Part shown: positions 6,519 through 6,812 of the stretch, one piece after another
How the letters are laid out: each line of letters opens with the position of its first letter
How positions within the stretch are numbered: position 1 is the stretch's first letter
Assembly: GCA_030696545.1 (NCBI GenBank)
Contig: JAUYSA010000131.1
Span: 1 to 6,812, forward strand
DNA length: 6,812 bases
Reading direction: 5' to 3'
Source of the DNA: Hyphomonadaceae bacterium
Lineage (GTDB): Bacteria > Pseudomonadota > Alphaproteobacteria > Caulobacterales > Hyphomonadaceae
The notes under the pieces: model-generated
The model's input: the letters and a program-made list of their open reading frames with translations, nothing else
The model's database searches: none
Told to the model about the DNA's origin: nothing
Translations under genes and position numbers: made by a program

Positions 6519-6812
6519 TTGAAGCGTCTGATCGCCGCCATTGCGCTCGTCCTCGCTGCCTGCGGGCAGGGCGCAGCGCCTCTCACAATCGATGACGCGC
6601 AATACAGGGCTCCGCTCGGCGCCTCGGGAATCGGCGTCGCCTATTTTTCGATCACCTCCTCTACCGATGACCGGATCGTCGGCGTCTCTTCGCCCCAGGC
6701 GGATCACATCGAGATGCACACATCCGTGAGCGAGGGATCCCAGGTGTCGATGAAACGGATGCAGGATGTCGAACTTCCGGCCGGAAAACCCGTCGTTTTC
6801 GGTCCGAACGGC
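6519..6812 (+). CDS. PCu(A)C-type periplasmic copper chaperone, lipoprotein, 3' end missing
   Basis: The first 98 codons are present and the gene runs off the right edge. Initiation is at TTG, supported by GGGAGG 6 bases upstream and the lack of any other start. The N-terminus MKRLIAAIALVLAACGQG is a very short lipoprotein signal peptide with lipobox LAAC and lipidated Cys15, placing the mature protein on a membrane facing the periplasm. The body matches the PCu(A)C (DUF461) family: GIGVAYFSITSSTDDRIVG (37-55), then DHIEMHT, then SMKRMQDVELPAGKPVVFGPNG (77-98). Family metal binding follows H-X10-M-X21-H-X-M; here H67 and M78 have exactly the 10-residue gap, and the second His is expected at residue 100, just outside the window. 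Such chaperones bind Cu(I) and help deliver copper to cytochrome oxidase or detoxify it. Copper delivery is inferred from family; the missing half of the motif leaves some doubt. Confidence 0.87.
   Translation, partial: MKRLIAAIALVLAACGQGAAPLTIDDAQYRAPLGASGIGVAYFSITSSTDDRIVGVSSPQADHIEMHTSVSEGSQVSMKRMQDVELPAGKPVVFGPNG

Overview
The window is GC-rich (roughly 60 to 65% by eye) and tightly packed. It carries six genes, two of them cut by the window edges. The order glnD - murJ - trpS on one strand, with short gaps, is a familiar arrangement in Alphaproteobacteria, and the proteins read as alphaproteobacterial. A finer placement, for example Caulobacterales or Hyphomonadaceae, is only a guess. 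I see no rRNA, tRNA, CRISPR array, insertion sequence, phage gene or clear base-composition break, so this looks like ordinary chromosomal core.

Left part (1-752, minus strand): a two-gene nicotinamide riboside (NR) salvage unit. pnuC encodes a PnuC-family vitamin transporter. Its stop codon overlaps by 4 bases (ATGA) the start of a P-loop kinase resembling the ribosylnicotinamide kinase domain of NadR, which runs off the left edge. Uptake by facilitated diffusion followed by phosphorylation would trap NR as NMN for NAD synthesis.

Divergent spacer (753-907): about 155 bp that must hold the promoters of both directions. It has a TTGACC-type -35 candidate toward glnD and a TATAAA-type -10 candidate toward pnuC, neither strong.

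Centre and right (908-6433, plus strand): glnD (bifunctional uridylyltransferase / uridylyl-removing enzyme of PII nitrogen signalling), then after 12 bp murJ (lipid II flippase), then after 27 bp trpS (tryptophanyl-tRNA synthetase). The key catalytic motifs are intact in all three. The short gaps suggest one transcript.

Right edge (6434-6812): an 85-bp gap with two perfect odd-length palindromes and an 8-bp direct repeat, then the start of a TTG-initiated lipoprotein. This is recognisably a PCu(A)C-type periplasmic copper chaperone, cut off just before the second half of its metal-binding motif.

I did not find a convincing undescribed system. The points most worth checking are the palindromic trpS/copper-chaperone gap, the lipidated TTG-start chaperone, and the compact NR salvage pair.
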